Notes: generated from the letters alone by a model not told the origin. A stretch of DNA of 64,000 nucleotides from an uncultured Slackia sp. (GCF_959608125.1 NZ_CAUHPG010000004.1:34799-98798); one strand, 5' to 3'. Shown: positions 50,510 through 60,294, counted from the stretch's first letter. Numbers and translations are program-made.

Positions 50510-52883
50510 GAAGGGCGTCGAAGGCGCCCCTGAGAAGAAGAAGGAGAAGCAGAAGAGGCAGAAGGGCACCATCGACCTCTGCGGATACGAGCTCATGCTC
50601 GAGAACGGGGTCGCCCAGGTAGCGCCAGGCCTCTTCAGCCAGATGGTGCAGTTCGGCGACATCACCTACCAGTGCGCCAGAAAGGACACCCGCGAGAACA
50701 TCTACAGCACCATGAGCGCGCTCTACAACTACTTCAACCCGGACACCAGCGTCCAGGTCACGATCACCAACGAGCCCGTGCCGGCCGAGGAGATCGGCAA
50801 CAGGACGTTCTTCCCAAAGAGCGACCCCTGCCTGGACGACTACGTCGAGGAGTACAACCGCATCCTCAACGACAAGATGCGCGAGGGCGTCTCGAACCTG
50901 AAGAGGCAGAGGTACCTGACCTTCACCACCAAGGCGGACGACATCGACTCGGCAATCCCGAAGCTCGCCCGCATGCGCAACGACTGCACGCAGGCCCTGG
51001 CGAGGATCAAGAGCAAGTCGGAGCCCGTGAAGGGCGCGGAGAGGCTCAGGATAGCCCGCGGCCTGCTGAGCCCGCTTTCTCCCTTCGACTTCGACTGGGA
51101 CAATTTGTCCCAGTGCCCGACGGCGCGGAGCCTCGACTTCGTGGCGCCCATGTCCGTCGACTTCAAGCCCAACGGCCGCAACGACGCCTTCAGGGCCGAC
51201 GACGCATGGTGCTGCGTCATGGCCATCAGGTCGTTCGGATCCATACTCATGGACGACTGCCTCGCGAGCATCGTCGACCTCCCCATCCCGCTCTCCGTCT
51301 CGCTGCACCTGAGGCCCATCCCGCAGGACAAGGCCATCGACATGGTGCAGGGAAAGATCGACTGGATGGACATGGAGGAGCGAGGCCAGAAGAGCCGAGC
51401 CGCCAACAAGGGAATCATCCTCACGCAGACCTCCACGGCCCTTCGCTACTCGCGCGCGGACGCCGAGGAGCTTCTGGACTTCCTGCGCAACAAGAACGAG
51501 CGACTCTTCGAGTACGCCGGCTACGTGTTCACCTACGCGGCGAGCGAGGAGGAGCTCGACGAGCAAATCGACAGAATCATCTCCACCGCAAGGGGCTCTG
51601 CGCTCACCGTCGAGAAGCTCTACTACCGCCAGGAGGAGGGCTGGGGCTCCGTGCTCCCCTTCGCCACCAACAAGTGCGACGTGACCAGGCTCCTCACCAG
51701 CGGCCAGATCGCCATGCAGATGCCCTTCGCATCGCTGGAGATCAACCAGCCCGGCGGCATCTACCTCGGACAGTCGAAGATCACCAACACCCTGGCCATC
51801 CTGGACAGGCTATCCCTGCCCTCGCCCATGGGATTCGACTTCGGAACGCCGGGCACGGGCAAGTCGAACGCCCAGAAGAGCGTCTGGCTGCAGGTCCGCA
51901 TGCTCTACGGCGACAAGGCCCAGGGAATCTGGATCGACCCTACCGGTGAGGGACGCCCGGTCGCAGAGGCGGGAGGCGGCGTGAGCATCAGGCTCGCAGC
52001 CGACTCGGGCCAGTTCATGAACCCCTTCGACACGAAGGACGTGGAATCCCTTAACGAGCCGCTCCAGAAGGCCTTCAAGGTGGACGCCTTCCTGGCGCTC
52101 TCCGCATCGATGATGGCGGAGGGAAACCAGGGCCTCACGCAGGCGGAGCGGTCCATCATCGCAAGGTGCGTGGAAGAGGCCTACCGCAGGGCCGGCAACG
52201 AGGGCACCCCGGTGCTCGAGGACTTCTACGACCTCCTCCTGGAGCAGCCGGAGGCGGCTGCCAGAGACATCGCCCTGCGATACGAGCGGCACGTCAAGGG
52301 CTCATTCTCGTTCTTCAACCGAAGGTCCAACGTGGCCCTCGACGCCCCGATGGTGAACATCGACCTCCACGACCTGAACTCCGACATGAAGGTCTTCGGC
52401 ATGCTGACCGCGCTGGAGCAGGTGCGCAACCGCATGTACCAGAACTTCGCCGAGAAAAGGACCACCTGGCTCTTCATCGACGAGGTTCAGAGCCTCTTCA
52501 AGCATCCGGCCGTCATCGCGTACTTCGAGAGCTTCTGGGCGGAGGGCCGCAAGTTCGGCCTCGTAGCCACCGGACTCTCCCAGAACGCCAGCTTCATGCT
52601 GGGAAGCGACATCGGCTCCACGATGATCCTCAACTCCGACTACCTGATGCTCCACAAGCAGTCCACCGTCGACCGAGACCTCTGGGCGGAGACGCTCAAC
52701 CTCTCCGACGAGGAGGTCCGCTACATCGACGACGGAATCAAGCCCGGCGACGGCCTACTGGTCGCAGGCGGCGCCAGGATGCCGATCACAAACGAGCTGC
52801 CCAAGGGAAGGATCTACGACCTGCTGACGACCAAGCCTTCCGAGGTCAACGCCCTCGGAGGCGGAGGAAGGTCCGCCCGATGA
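50487..52883 (+). CDS. VirB4-type conjugation ATPase
   Basis: 798 residues. An N-terminal basic stretch, the VirB4 CagE/TrbE domain (up to about 430), then Walker A DFGTPGTGKSNAQ (about 454) and Walker B TTWLFIDEVQSLF (about 660), and the end NELPKGRIYDLLTTKPSEV. It energises channel assembly. A copy of the palindrome P1 lies within it at codons for DNLSQ (51094-51114). It overlaps the following gene as ATGA. Confidence 0.93.
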   Translation: MSLLKKRRKGVEGAPEKKKEKQKRQKGTIDLCGYELMLENGVAQVAPGLFSQMVQFGDITYQCARKDTRENIYSTMSALYNYFNPDTSVQVTITNEPVPAEEIGNRTFFPKSDPCLDDYVEEYNRILNDKMREGVSNLKRQRYLTFTTKADDIDSAIPKLARMRNDCTQALARIKSKSEPVKGAERLRIARGLLSPLSPFDFDWDNLSQCPTARSLDFVAPMSVDFKPNGRNDAFRADDAWCCVMAIRSFGSILMDDCLASIVDLPIPLSVSLHLRPIPQDKAIDMVQGKIDWMDMEERGQKSRAANKGIILTQTSTALRYSRADAEELLDFLRNKNERLFEYAGYVFTYAASEEELDEQIDRIISTARGSALTVEKLYYRQEEGWGSVLPFATNKCDVTRLLTSGQIAMQMPFASLEINQPGGIYLGQSKITNTLAILDRLSLPSPMGFDFGTPGTGKSNAQKSVWLQVRMLYGDKAQGIWIDPTGEGRPVAEAGGGVSIRLAADSGQFMNPFDTKDVESLNEPLQKAFKVDAFLALSASMMAEGNQGLTQAERSIIARCVEEAYRRAGNEGTPVLEDFYDLLLEQPEAAARDIALRYERHVKGSFSFFNRRSNVALDAPMVNIDLHDLNSDMKVFGMLTALEQVRNRMYQNFAEKRTTWLFIDEVQSLFKHPAVIAYFESFWAEGRKFGLVATGLSQNASFMLGSDIGSTMILNSDYLMLHKQSTVDRDLWAETLNLSDEEVRYIDDGIKPGDGLLVAGGARMPITNELPKGRIYDLLTTKPSEVNALGGGGRSAR
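51094..51114. repeat. Palindrome P2 inside the VirB4 gene
   Basis: A 10-1-10 perfect palindrome with core TGGGACAATTTGTCCCA, read by the ribosome as W-D-N-L-S-Q. Same motif as P1 at the head of the operon. Confidence 0.8.
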
Positions 52884-54469
52884 CGCGATCGCCCGAAAGG
52901 GACCCCATGCACGACGTGGTAGCCGGAGAACGGAAGAACCTCCTCAACTCCGGCGTCGTCTCCGGCGGGGATGCGTTCCGCGAGGGCGTCGTCGGAAGCG
53001 GCGTCGGCGTGCCGGCCAAGGACGCCACGGAGCAGACAGCAGCGGGCCTCGGCCTCAGGCGCATGGCCGCCGCCTCGCTCGTTGACGAGCTGGACGACTC
53101 GGACGAGCTGGAGGGCTCACGCGACGTCTACGATGCGGCAGAGGGCGGCAGGGCAATCAGGAGGAGGCTAGCATCGCGCAAGGCGGGCAAGGCCGCAAAG
53201 TCGGCGGAGAATGCCGGCTCGCAGGGAACGGTCCCCAAGTCAACGGGGAAAGCCGAGGCCGCAGCCGACCCATACAGACAGGCCGCGGAGATGCGCGCCA
53301 AGTCGAACGGAGCCGCAGGCGCGACGAAGGCTTCGGCAGACGCAGCCGCCGGCGCCTCCGCGGAGATGTCCGCCCAGGCCGTCGGGACCCAGGTCGCCAG
53401 CGCGAACGCGTCGGCTGCCGCGGCAGCGGCAACGGCCGAGGGAACCGCGGGCGTCGCAGGGGCCATCGCCAGCGCCGGAATACCCGTCGCAGGAGTGGTG
53501 GCCGGAATCGTCGCCTTCGTGCTGGGCGCCCTGCTAGTGGGACAAATTGTCTCAGCGCTCTTCGGCTTCTGGGAGAACGAGGCCAACAAGCAGGCGATGG
53601 AGGGGCTCCCCCCGTACATCACCTACGAGATGGTCGAGGCGGCCCTGGACGCCCAGGAGAAGTACGGGCACCCCGCAGGCTGCACGATCGCCCAGATCAT
53701 CTGCGAGAGCGGACAAGGCGACCATATGAGCCAGCTGGCCACAAGGGACCACAACCTCTTCGGCATGAAATGGGCCTCATCGTACGCCTCCGCTCCCGAG
53801 GTCGCGGGAAAGTCATCCTGGGCGACCGGCGAAGAGGCGGCAGACGGCAGCCACTACACGATCACCGCCCAGTTCATCGTCTTCAAGGAGGATGCGGAAT
53901 GCATCCGCTTCAGGAGCCGCGTGTTCCTCCAGGCAGGCAGGTACGCGAACAACCCGCTCATCAGGGAGGCCATGGCAAACCACGACTCCGACAAGATGGC
54001 CGAGGGCCTCAAGGACGCGGGCTGGGCCACGGACTCGAGCTACGTGGAGACGCTGAAGTCGATCATGGACACCTACGGCCTCAGGCGCTTCGACGGGCTG
54101 AGCCTAGAGGACTTCAAAGCCGGCGAGGAGGCGGGCAACACCATCGTCGCCGCCGCATACAGCCAGCTCGGCGTGCCGTACGTCTGGGGCGGATCAACCC
54201 CGGGAAAGGGATTGGACTGCAGCGGGCTCACGCAGTACTGCTACAGGCAGGCGGGCATTCGCATCAGCCACTACACGGAGGACCAGAAGGAGGAGCTGAG
54301 GCAGATACCCATATCCCAGGCGAAACCCGGCGACATCCTCTACAAGTACGGCCACGTCGCCATCTACATCGGCGGCGACAAGTACATACACGAGCCGCAC
54401 ACGGGCGACGTGTGCAGGATCGCGACGGGAGTCAACTACTTCACATGCGCCCTTACGGCGCGTCACTAG
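52880..54469 (+). CDS. Glucosaminidase - NlpC/P60 peptidoglycan hydrolase of the transfer apparatus
   Basis: 529 residues. The first 190 are alanine-rich and cytoplasmic, one membrane helix (about 193-230: VAGVVAGIVAFVLGALLV), a glucosaminidase-like domain (about 245-400; CTIAQIICESGQG, NLFGMKW), and a C-terminal NlpC/P60 domain with catalytic Cys in GLDCSGLTQY, His in YGHVAIYIG and a second His in YIHEPH. It opens the wall for the conjugation channel, like Orf14 of Tn916. ATG at 52880 overlaps the VirB4 stop. Confidence 0.9.
   Translation: MTRSPERDPMHDVVAGERKNLLNSGVVSGGDAFREGVVGSGVGVPAKDATEQTAAGLGLRRMAAASLVDELDDSDELEGSRDVYDAAEGGRAIRRRLASRKAGKAAKSAENAGSQGTVPKSTGKAEAAADPYRQAAEMRAKSNGAAGATKASADAAAGASAEMSAQAVGTQVASANASAAAAAATAEGTAGVAGAIASAGIPVAGVVAGIVAFVLGALLVGQIVSALFGFWENEANKQAMEGLPPYITYEMVEAALDAQEKYGHPAGCTIAQIICESGQGDHMSQLATRDHNLFGMKWASSYASAPEVAGKSSWATGEEAADGSHYTITAQFIVFKEDAECIRFRSRVFLQAGRYANNPLIREAMANHDSDKMAEGLKDAGWATDSSYVETLKSIMDTYGLRRFDGLSLEDFKAGEEAGNTIVAAAYSQLGVPYVWGGSTPGKGLDCSGLTQYCYRQAGIRISHYTEDQKEELRQIPISQAKPGDILYKYGHVAIYIGGDKYIHEPHTGDVCRIATGVNYFTCALTARH
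53538..53554. repeat. Palindrome P3 inside the hydrolase gene
   Basis: TGGGACAAATTGTCTCA differs from a perfect palindrome at one base. It encodes part of LLVGQIVSAL, a different reading frame from that used in P2. Confidence 0.7.
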
Positions 54470-54482
54470 AAAGGAGCAAGGA

Positions 54483-55202
54483 ATGGAAAGGAAGAGCAAG
54501 GCCATGGCCGCGCTCGCATGCGTGGCCCTTCTCGTGCTCATCGGGGCGGGATGCGCACGCTGCACCATGGTCCACAGCGGCCAGCAAGACCAACCCGGCC
54601 AGGAGCAGGGAGAGGCCGCCAGCGTCGATGCCGAGGAGGCAAAGGACAGCTTGGAGAAGCTGTTCGGGACCCAGTGGACCTCCCAGGACGGCAAGTCGGC
54701 CATGTCCATAGTGAACGGCGCCTTCGTCGAGAGGTCCGGCGACGAGGAGAAGATCACCTACTGGACGCCGGAGAAGTCAACCTCCGACGAGAGCGGCTTC
54801 TCCGAGTCCATCTGGGTCAGCGACAGCCTCACGTCAACGCAGTCCCCGTCAACCATAAGGGTCGACGTCGCAGGCGACGGCAGCCTCGTGATCGCCTGCG
54901 ACTCCTTCAAGCTTGCGGCGTCCTACACCATCGACGCGCCTGAGAGCGTCGAGCTCGGCATCACGGGAAACGTCGGATACCTGGCAATCCTGACCGGCAT
55001 CGACCAGGCGAAGATCGCCGAGTGCCTGCAGGGATACGTGACCGCGAAGTGCCCGTACGCGAAGACCGCGAGCTGGGACGGCGAGATCTACATCGACGCC
55101 AACAACGACAGGACCAGCTCGACCTTCACCCTCGATGACCCCAACGCGACCATCGTGACCGTCACGATCGACGGCAAGACGGGCAAGATCTCCGCGATGT
55201 GA
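54483..55202 (+). CDS. Lipoprotein of the transfer operon, family unknown
   Basis: 239 residues. A signal peptide (MAALACVALLVLIG) ends in a lipobox, IGAGC, so the mature protein is lipid-anchored outside the cell. The rest is an acidic linker and a beta-rich region with no recognised domain (VSDSLTSTQSPSTIRV, SWDGEIYIDANNDRT). GGAG precedes the ATG. Between the hydrolase and VirB6 genes, it may be a channel lipoprotein. Confidence 0.65.
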   Translation: MERKSKAMAALACVALLVLIGAGCARCTMVHSGQQDQPGQEQGEAASVDAEEAKDSLEKLFGTQWTSQDGKSAMSIVNGAFVERSGDEEKITYWTPEKSTSDESGFSESIWVSDSLTSTQSPSTIRVDVAGDGSLVIACDSFKLAASYTIDAPESVELGITGNVGYLAILTGIDQAKIAECLQGYVTAKCPYAKTASWDGEIYIDANNDRTSSTFTLDDPNATIVTVTIDGKTGKISAM

Positions 55203-56212
55203 TGCACATGTCCATCGTCAACAAAGCCATCGGTGACCGCCGCTTCAAAATCGCCTTCGCGATGACTCTCGCCCTCCTCACGGTGCTGCTAGTCCCTGCG
55301 CACAGCGCCTACGCCGACATCGCCGGGGACATCAACAACTGGCTGGCGGAGCTCCTGAGGGATGCCGCGAACTGGATGTTCTCCAAGCAGGTCGACGTCC
55401 TCAAGGGAATCGGATACGACGGCATCCTCGGCGCCGACTTCAGCTCGATGCTGACCACCTCCGGAAGCGTGTCGATGTACGACATCGCCCACGGCGTGTG
55501 GAGGGTCGCCATCCTTCCCATCGGCTGCGGCGTGCTCTCCCTCGTGTTCACCGTGAAGCTCATCCAGATCTCGCAGAGGGTCGACGGCAACGCGTCGATG
55601 CCCGGGGTCAAGGAGGTCGTGTTCCTGCTCGTCTTCTTCGCCGTGTTCCTGTTCCTGATCCAGCACAGCTTCGAGCTGATGCAGTCGATCTACGAGGTGA
55701 TTGGCATCGCCATCGACAGGGTCATGGCGCTGTTCGGGACCGGCGGCGCATTGGACCTTGCGGCGGTGTCCATCGTCACCACCGACGACGACATCCCGGC
55801 GCTGCTGGCCATGCTCATCGTCTCGCTCATCAGCTGGGTGGTGGTGCTGGCCGCCTACATCGTCGCCCTGGTCGTGTGCTGGGCTCGAGCGCTGCAGCTC
55901 TACATCATGGCGGCGTTCAGCCCCATCCCGCTTGCCTTCATGGCCCTGGACGACACCAGGCAGATCGGAGTCGGGTATCTGAAGAACTTCACCGCCGTCT
56001 GCATCGCAGGCCTGATCATCGTCATCCTCCTGATCGCCTTCCCCGTGATCCTCGGAGGGATAACCGGCGCGAACCCCGGCACGGGCACCCCCGTGGACAC
56101 CGTCGCGAACGGCCTCACGTACGCGCTGCAGTACCTGGCGATGTGCATCCTGCTCATCCTCTCGCTCGTGAAGAGCGGAGCGTGGGCTCGAGACATAGTT
56201 AGCGGATTCTAA
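55202..56212 (+). CDS. VirB6/TrbL-like membrane protein
   Basis: 336 residues with a signal-like first helix and five or six further helices (ILPIGCGVLSLVFTV, LLVFFAVFLFLI, LAMLIVSLISWVVVLAAYIV). Organisation resembles the VirB6/TrbL channel components of Gram-positive elements. Start taken as the ATG at 55202 in a TGATG junction; 55208 is also possible; neither has a strong Shine-Dalgarno, so translation is likely coupled. Confidence 0.75.
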   Translation: MHMSIVNKAIGDRRFKIAFAMTLALLTVLLVPAHSAYADIAGDINNWLAELLRDAANWMFSKQVDVLKGIGYDGILGADFSSMLTTSGSVSMYDIAHGVWRVAILPIGCGVLSLVFTVKLIQISQRVDGNASMPGVKEVVFLLVFFAVFLFLIQHSFELMQSIYEVIGIAIDRVMALFGTGGALDLAAVSIVTTDDDIPALLAMLIVSLISWVVVLAAYIVALVVCWARALQLYIMAAFSPIPLAFMALDDTRQIGVGYLKNFTAVCIAGLIIVILLIAFPVILGGITGANPGTGTPVDTVANGLTYALQYLAMCILLILSLVKSGAWARDIVSGF

Positions 56213-56229
56213 GAGAAAGGAAAGAGAAC

Positions 56230-56625
56230 TTGTACGAACCGAACAGCGGGGCCACGCCGGAAGCGGCATGGATGATGAACGACCCAGAGGACGGATCGCG
56301 CCTGCTCCTGGAGGCCCATGCGGCACCAGACCCGACCGGAGCGGACACCCTGGGCTTCTCGTTCTCCCTGTGGGCCAGGCGACAAGGCGGGTGGACCGAG
56401 GTGATGAACGGCTTCAACTGGGGCTATTCCGACGCCGAGGAGCTCGTCGACGCCGCCGAGGCCTACCTCGGGTACGAACCAAACGACATCGAGCGCATCG
56501 GCTACGGAGAGTTCGAGAGGGCGCTGCTCCTTGACGAGGGCCTCTCGTCCAGGGCGCAGCGCGCCAAGAACGTCCCCGCGGTCGAGCAGATCAGGAGAAG
56601 GGAGGGACATCGGATGGGCAGGTAG
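56230..56625 (+). CDS. Small ICE protein of unknown function
   Basis: 131 residues, acidic, soluble, no recognised domain. Starts at a TTG (56230) behind GGAAAGAG; no ATG in the first 60 nt of the frame other than within the coding part. Contains WTEVMNGFNWGYSDAEELVDAAEAYLG. Codon use matches the transfer genes around it and the frame is uninterrupted. Confidence 0.6.
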   Translation: MYEPNSGATPEAAWMMNDPEDGSRLLLEAHAAPDPTGADTLGFSFSLWARRQGGWTEVMNGFNWGYSDAEELVDAAEAYLGYEPNDIERIGYGEFERALLLDEGLSSRAQRAKNVPAVEQIRRREGHRMGR

Positions 56626-56644
56626 CCCTTGGCACCCAAGAACC

Positions 56645-56685
56645 CCGGCACTTCCACAACATGCCGGCACTAGACGTAAAGGAGG
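56645..56685 (+). ncRNA. Leader motif copy 3 (CUUCCAC-loop hairpin + AGACGTAAAGGAGG)
   Basis: CCGGCA / TGCCGG stem with loop CTTCCACAACA, then AGACGTAAAGGAGG; the GGAGG is the Shine-Dalgarno 6 nt before the ATG at 56692. Confidence 0.55.
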
Positions 56686-56691
56686 GCTCGC

Positions 56692-57183
56692 ATGAGCCAG
56701 GAAACACCAAAGAACACCTATGTCACGCTGCACAAGAACTTCGTTCGCACGGACATCGAGTACACCGACCGAAGGACCGGTGAGATAAGGACCTTCAACT
56801 CCGTGACCCTGCCCAAGGGCACGGTCATCGACGGGCACGACGTCAGCTACTACCAGTTCAGCCCGCTGTTCGTCAACGAGTCGCGATACCGCGGCGAGGA
56901 CTACCGGGACATCCCGCTCCTCACCGAGTGCGAGGTCTGGCTCCGCAGGAGCATCCTCGACGAGGACGGCAAGCCCGTCGTCAACGACGAGGGCGTAGAG
57001 GTCAAGGACGTGGTCAAGGTGATGCCCGCCCAGATCAGGGATGCGATCGAGCAGAACCGGACCGAGTACCTCGAGAGCCTCGCCGACCGCGCACGCTCGG
57101 CACGCGACGGCAGCGAGAGGCTCGGCCGCAACGCCGCAGCCCGCGCCAACGCCCGCATGGCCCGCGAAGACATCCCGTTCTAA
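56692..57183 (+). CDS. Conserved ICE protein of unknown function
   Basis: 163 residues. The N-terminal half (TYVTLHKNFVRTDIEY, LPKGTVIDGHDVSYYQFSPLFV) looks like a beta-rich fold and resembles proteins seen in Firmicutes conjugative transposons, possibly nucleic-acid binding. The C-terminus is helical with an arginine-rich ARANARMARED. Preceded by leader motif copy 3. Confidence 0.6.
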   Translation: MSQETPKNTYVTLHKNFVRTDIEYTDRRTGEIRTFNSVTLPKGTVIDGHDVSYYQFSPLFVNESRYRGEDYRDIPLLTECEVWLRRSILDEDGKPVVNDEGVEVKDVVKVMPAQIRDAIEQNRTEYLESLADRARSARDGSERLGRNAAARANARMAREDIPF

Positions 57184-57192
57184 GGAGGGGCC

Positions 57193-60100
57193 GTGAAAGC
57201 AAAGACAGCGGAGAGGATCGTCTCCTCCAAGATCGTCCGCGTGGCCATAAGCCTCGCTTTGGCGTTGAGCGTTTGCGTGGTGACGCCCGTCAACGCATTC
57301 GCGGCGGGCAGCGTCAACGTCACAATCGGCGACGACATCCCTTACGCGGGATACTCCACAACGCACATGTATGCCGACGGAGAAGTCGCGTACTGCGCCG
57401 ACCCGTCTGCCGCCACTCCGTCCCCGGGCACGTACAGCAAAAGCAGCGTGAGCGACCCCGACCTCATCGCCACCATGTGGTTCAGCTACGGCGCCCCGGG
57501 ATTCGACGCATCCATGTTCCCCGACTCCTGGTACGACGGCAGCGGCTGGAGCGCGGAGAAGTACATCGTCGCAAGCCACGTGCTCCTGTCCTATGCCTAC
57601 CAGGACTCCAAGGCCGATGCCGTGTTCGGCACCAGCGGCGACTTCGAAGACTGGGCCCGCGGCGAGCTTCTGGGCACCACCTGGAAGTCCATAAAGGCAA
57701 GCAAGGGAAAGGTTTCGACCGGCTTCGAGGCGTTCTGCATCCACACCGGCCCCGGCACCCAGGTGCTCATGAGCTTCACCTGGGACAAGGGAGGCCTGAA
57801 GGTCGCCAAGGTTGACTCTCAGGCAGGGGCCGAGCCCCAGGGCGATGCCACGCTTAGCGGCGCCAAGTACGACATCGTCAACTCCTCCGGCAAGTACGCC
57901 TTCGTCGACGGCCGTTACTACGCAAGCGGCGAGGTGGTGAAGACCATCACCGGGCATTGGGACGGTGACGCCGGCGCGTATATCGCCAAGACTGCCTCCA
58001 ACGCGCTGCCTTGCGGCACGTACACCGTGGTCGAGTCCGAGGCACCCGAGGGCTACCTCGTGTCCGACTGGTCCGCCAAGGCCGAGATCAATTCTGACGG
58101 ACAGGTCGTCGACCTTACCGGCAGCCCCTGCGACGACGACGTGATCCGCGGCGGCGTGCAGGTGACCAAGTCCGACGTCGAGCTCCAGGCGTCCGAGGCC
58201 CTGGGCGGCAACTCCCATGACGCCCTCGACACCGGATCCACCCTCTCCGGCATCGAGTTCACCATCGCCAACGCATCCGAGCACAAGGTCCTCGTTGGCG
58301 ACAAGTGGTTCGAGCCCGGCGACGTCATCGAGACCATCGCGACCGCATGGAACGACGAAGTGGGGGCATACACCGCCCAGACCGCTGCCGACGAGCTTCC
58401 CTACGGCACCTACACCATCCAGGAGACCAAGACCAACGACTCCTACCTGCTCACCGACGGCACGCCCCGCACCTTCCAGGTGAGGGCAGAGGGCGTGCTG
58501 GTCGCAGGCGACAGGCACGAGAGGCCCCTGGAGTTCTCCGACCAGGTGGTCCGCAACGACCTGGAGATCGTGAAGATGGCCGAGGACACCAACGCGTCCC
58601 TGCAGGTGGCCTTCAAGGTGACCAACGTCTCCACCGGCGAGTCCCACGTCCTCGTGACCGACCGCAACGGCAACGTCTCCACGGCCTCCTCCTGGAACAG
58701 GCACAGCGACAACACCAACGGCAACGACGGCCTGCTCTCCTCGGAGAGCATCAAGGCAGCCGACATGGATCCTAGGGCCGGCGTATGGTTCTCCCTTGGC
58801 GAGGACGGCTCCAACGCCGCCGTCGATGACGGCCTCTCCGCGCTCCCTTACGGCAAGTACCTCCTGGAAGAGCTCCGCAGCGACTCCAACGAGGGCTACG
58901 ACCTGGTGACCAAGACCTTCGTGATCGAGCGCGACTCCACCGCGGCCAAGCCCGTGTGGATGAGCCTCGACGACAAGGAGGGCCCGAAGATCCAGACCGA
59001 GGAGACCGACAAGGCGGACGGCGACCACGTCGCTCAGGCGGCAGAGCAGGTCACCCTGGTAGACACCGTATGGTACGAGAACCTCAAGACCGACGGCACC
59101 CAGTACACCCTGACCGGCACCTTGATGGTCAAGTCCACCGGCGAGCCGCTGCTCGACGCTGACGGCAACCCCGTCACCGCGACAACCACCTTCAAGGCAA
59201 GGACCGCTTCCGGCGAGGTCGAGCTCGAGTTCACCTTCGACGGCAGCCTGCTCGCGGGCGAGGACATCGTCGCCTTCGAATCCATGGTCTCCGACGGCAT
59301 CGAGGTCGCAGTGCACGCCGACATCAGCGACGAGGACCAGACCGTCCACTTCGTCGACATCCACACCACCGCCACCGACCAGGCCGACGGCGACAAGCTC
59401 GTCACCGGCACGGGGATCGTCATCTCCGACGAGGTTTCCTACGAGGGCCTTACCCCTGGTACCGAGTACACGCTTGAGGCAACCCTGGTCGATGCCGAGA
59501 CCGGCGAGCCCGTGACCATGGGCGAAGGCCTCGCCGAGAAGCAGGTGACCGGCACGGCGACCTTCATTCCCGAGGAAGCCGACGGAACCCATGTCGTGGA
59601 GATCGCCTTCGACGGCACCGGCCTTGGCGGCAAGAGCCTCGTGGTCTACGAGAAGCTCTTCTCCGCAGATGTCCAGCTCGCCTCCCACGAGGATCCTTCC
59701 GACGAGGGCCAGACCGTGACCGTCGTCGAGATCGGCACCACCCTCGTCGATGCCAGCGACGGCGACCACGTCATCGTCTCCGGCAAGGTGAAGCTGACCG
59801 ACACCATCGAGTACAAGGGCCTTGTCCCTGGCGAGACCTACACCGCCCACGGCACGCTGATGGTCAAGTCCACCGGCTTGGCGCTGGAGGACGCCGACGG
59901 CAAACCGGTGACCGCAACGGCGGAGTTCACCCCCGACAAGCCAAGCGGAACCGTTGACGTCACCTTCGAGTTCGATGCCTCCAAGATCGAGGAAGGCGTT
60001 GAGCTGGTGGCATTCGAGGACTGCCTCGATGTCAACGGCAACGTGATCGCAGTCCATCAGGACATCGAGGACGATGGCCAGACCGTCGTGGTGGACAACC

Positions 60101-60294
60101 CAGACACCCCGAAGGTCCCTGACGAGCCCGGCAAGGGCTACGACAAAACCGGCTTCGACACCACCATGCTCTTCGCGGCCGTGGTCATCCTGATCGCAGC
60201 GGGCGCCGCCTGCGGCATCTACGCGATCCGCAAGCGCAAGCAGGCCTCCATCGAATCGGACGAGGACGCTGACAGCGAAACCGACGAGTCCTAA
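57193..60294 (+). CDS. VaFE-repeat surface-anchored protein
   Basis: 1033 residues. Signal peptide (about 1-36), an N-terminal region starting YCADPSAATPSPGTY that resembles a thioester/TQXA-type domain, SpaA-like prealbumin repeats (about 210-590; GTYTVVESEAPEGYLV), three VaFE repeats (about 598, 722, 846 onward; LTGTLMVKSTGEPL, VAFES), then a sorting signal: YDKTG at about 982 in place of LPxTG, one membrane helix and a basic tail. Start is a GTG with GGAGG 4 nt upstream. Probably an adhesin helping mating-pair contact; anchored by the sortase next door. Confidence 0.88.
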   Translation: MKAKTAERIVSSKIVRVAISLALALSVCVVTPVNAFAAGSVNVTIGDDIPYAGYSTTHMYADGEVAYCADPSAATPSPGTYSKSSVSDPDLIATMWFSYGAPGFDASMFPDSWYDGSGWSAEKYIVASHVLLSYAYQDSKADAVFGTSGDFEDWARGELLGTTWKSIKASKGKVSTGFEAFCIHTGPGTQVLMSFTWDKGGLKVAKVDSQAGAEPQGDATLSGAKYDIVNSSGKYAFVDGRYYASGEVVKTITGHWDGDAGAYIAKTASNALPCGTYTVVESEAPEGYLVSDWSAKAEINSDGQVVDLTGSPCDDDVIRGGVQVTKSDVELQASEALGGNSHDALDTGSTLSGIEFTIANASEHKVLVGDKWFEPGDVIETIATAWNDEVGAYTAQTAADELPYGTYTIQETKTNDSYLLTDGTPRTFQVRAEGVLVAGDRHERPLEFSDQVVRNDLEIVKMAEDTNASLQVAFKVTNVSTGESHVLVTDRNGNVSTASSWNRHSDNTNGNDGLLSSESIKAADMDPRAGVWFSLGEDGSNAAVDDGLSALPYGKYLLEELRSDSNEGYDLVTKTFVIERDSTAAKPVWMSLDDKEGPKIQTEETDKADGDHVAQAAEQVTLVDTVWYENLKTDGTQYTLTGTLMVKSTGEPLLDADGNPVTATTTFKARTASGEVELEFTFDGSLLAGEDIVAFESMVSDGIEVAVHADISDEDQTVHFVDIHTTATDQADGDKLVTGTGIVISDEVSYEGLTPGTEYTLEATLVDAETGEPVTMGEGLAEKQVTGTATFIPEEADGTHVVEIAFDGTGLGGKSLVVYEKLFSADVQLASHEDPSDEGQTVTVVEIGTTLVDASDGDHVIVSGKVKLTDTIEYKGLVPGETYTAHGTLMVKSTGLALEDADGKPVTATAEFTPDKPSGTVDVTFEFDASKIEEGVELVAFEDCLDVNGNVIAVHQDIEDDGQTVVVDNPDTPKVPDEPGKGYDKTGFDTTMLFAAVVILIAAGAACGIYAIRKRKQASIESDEDADSETDES

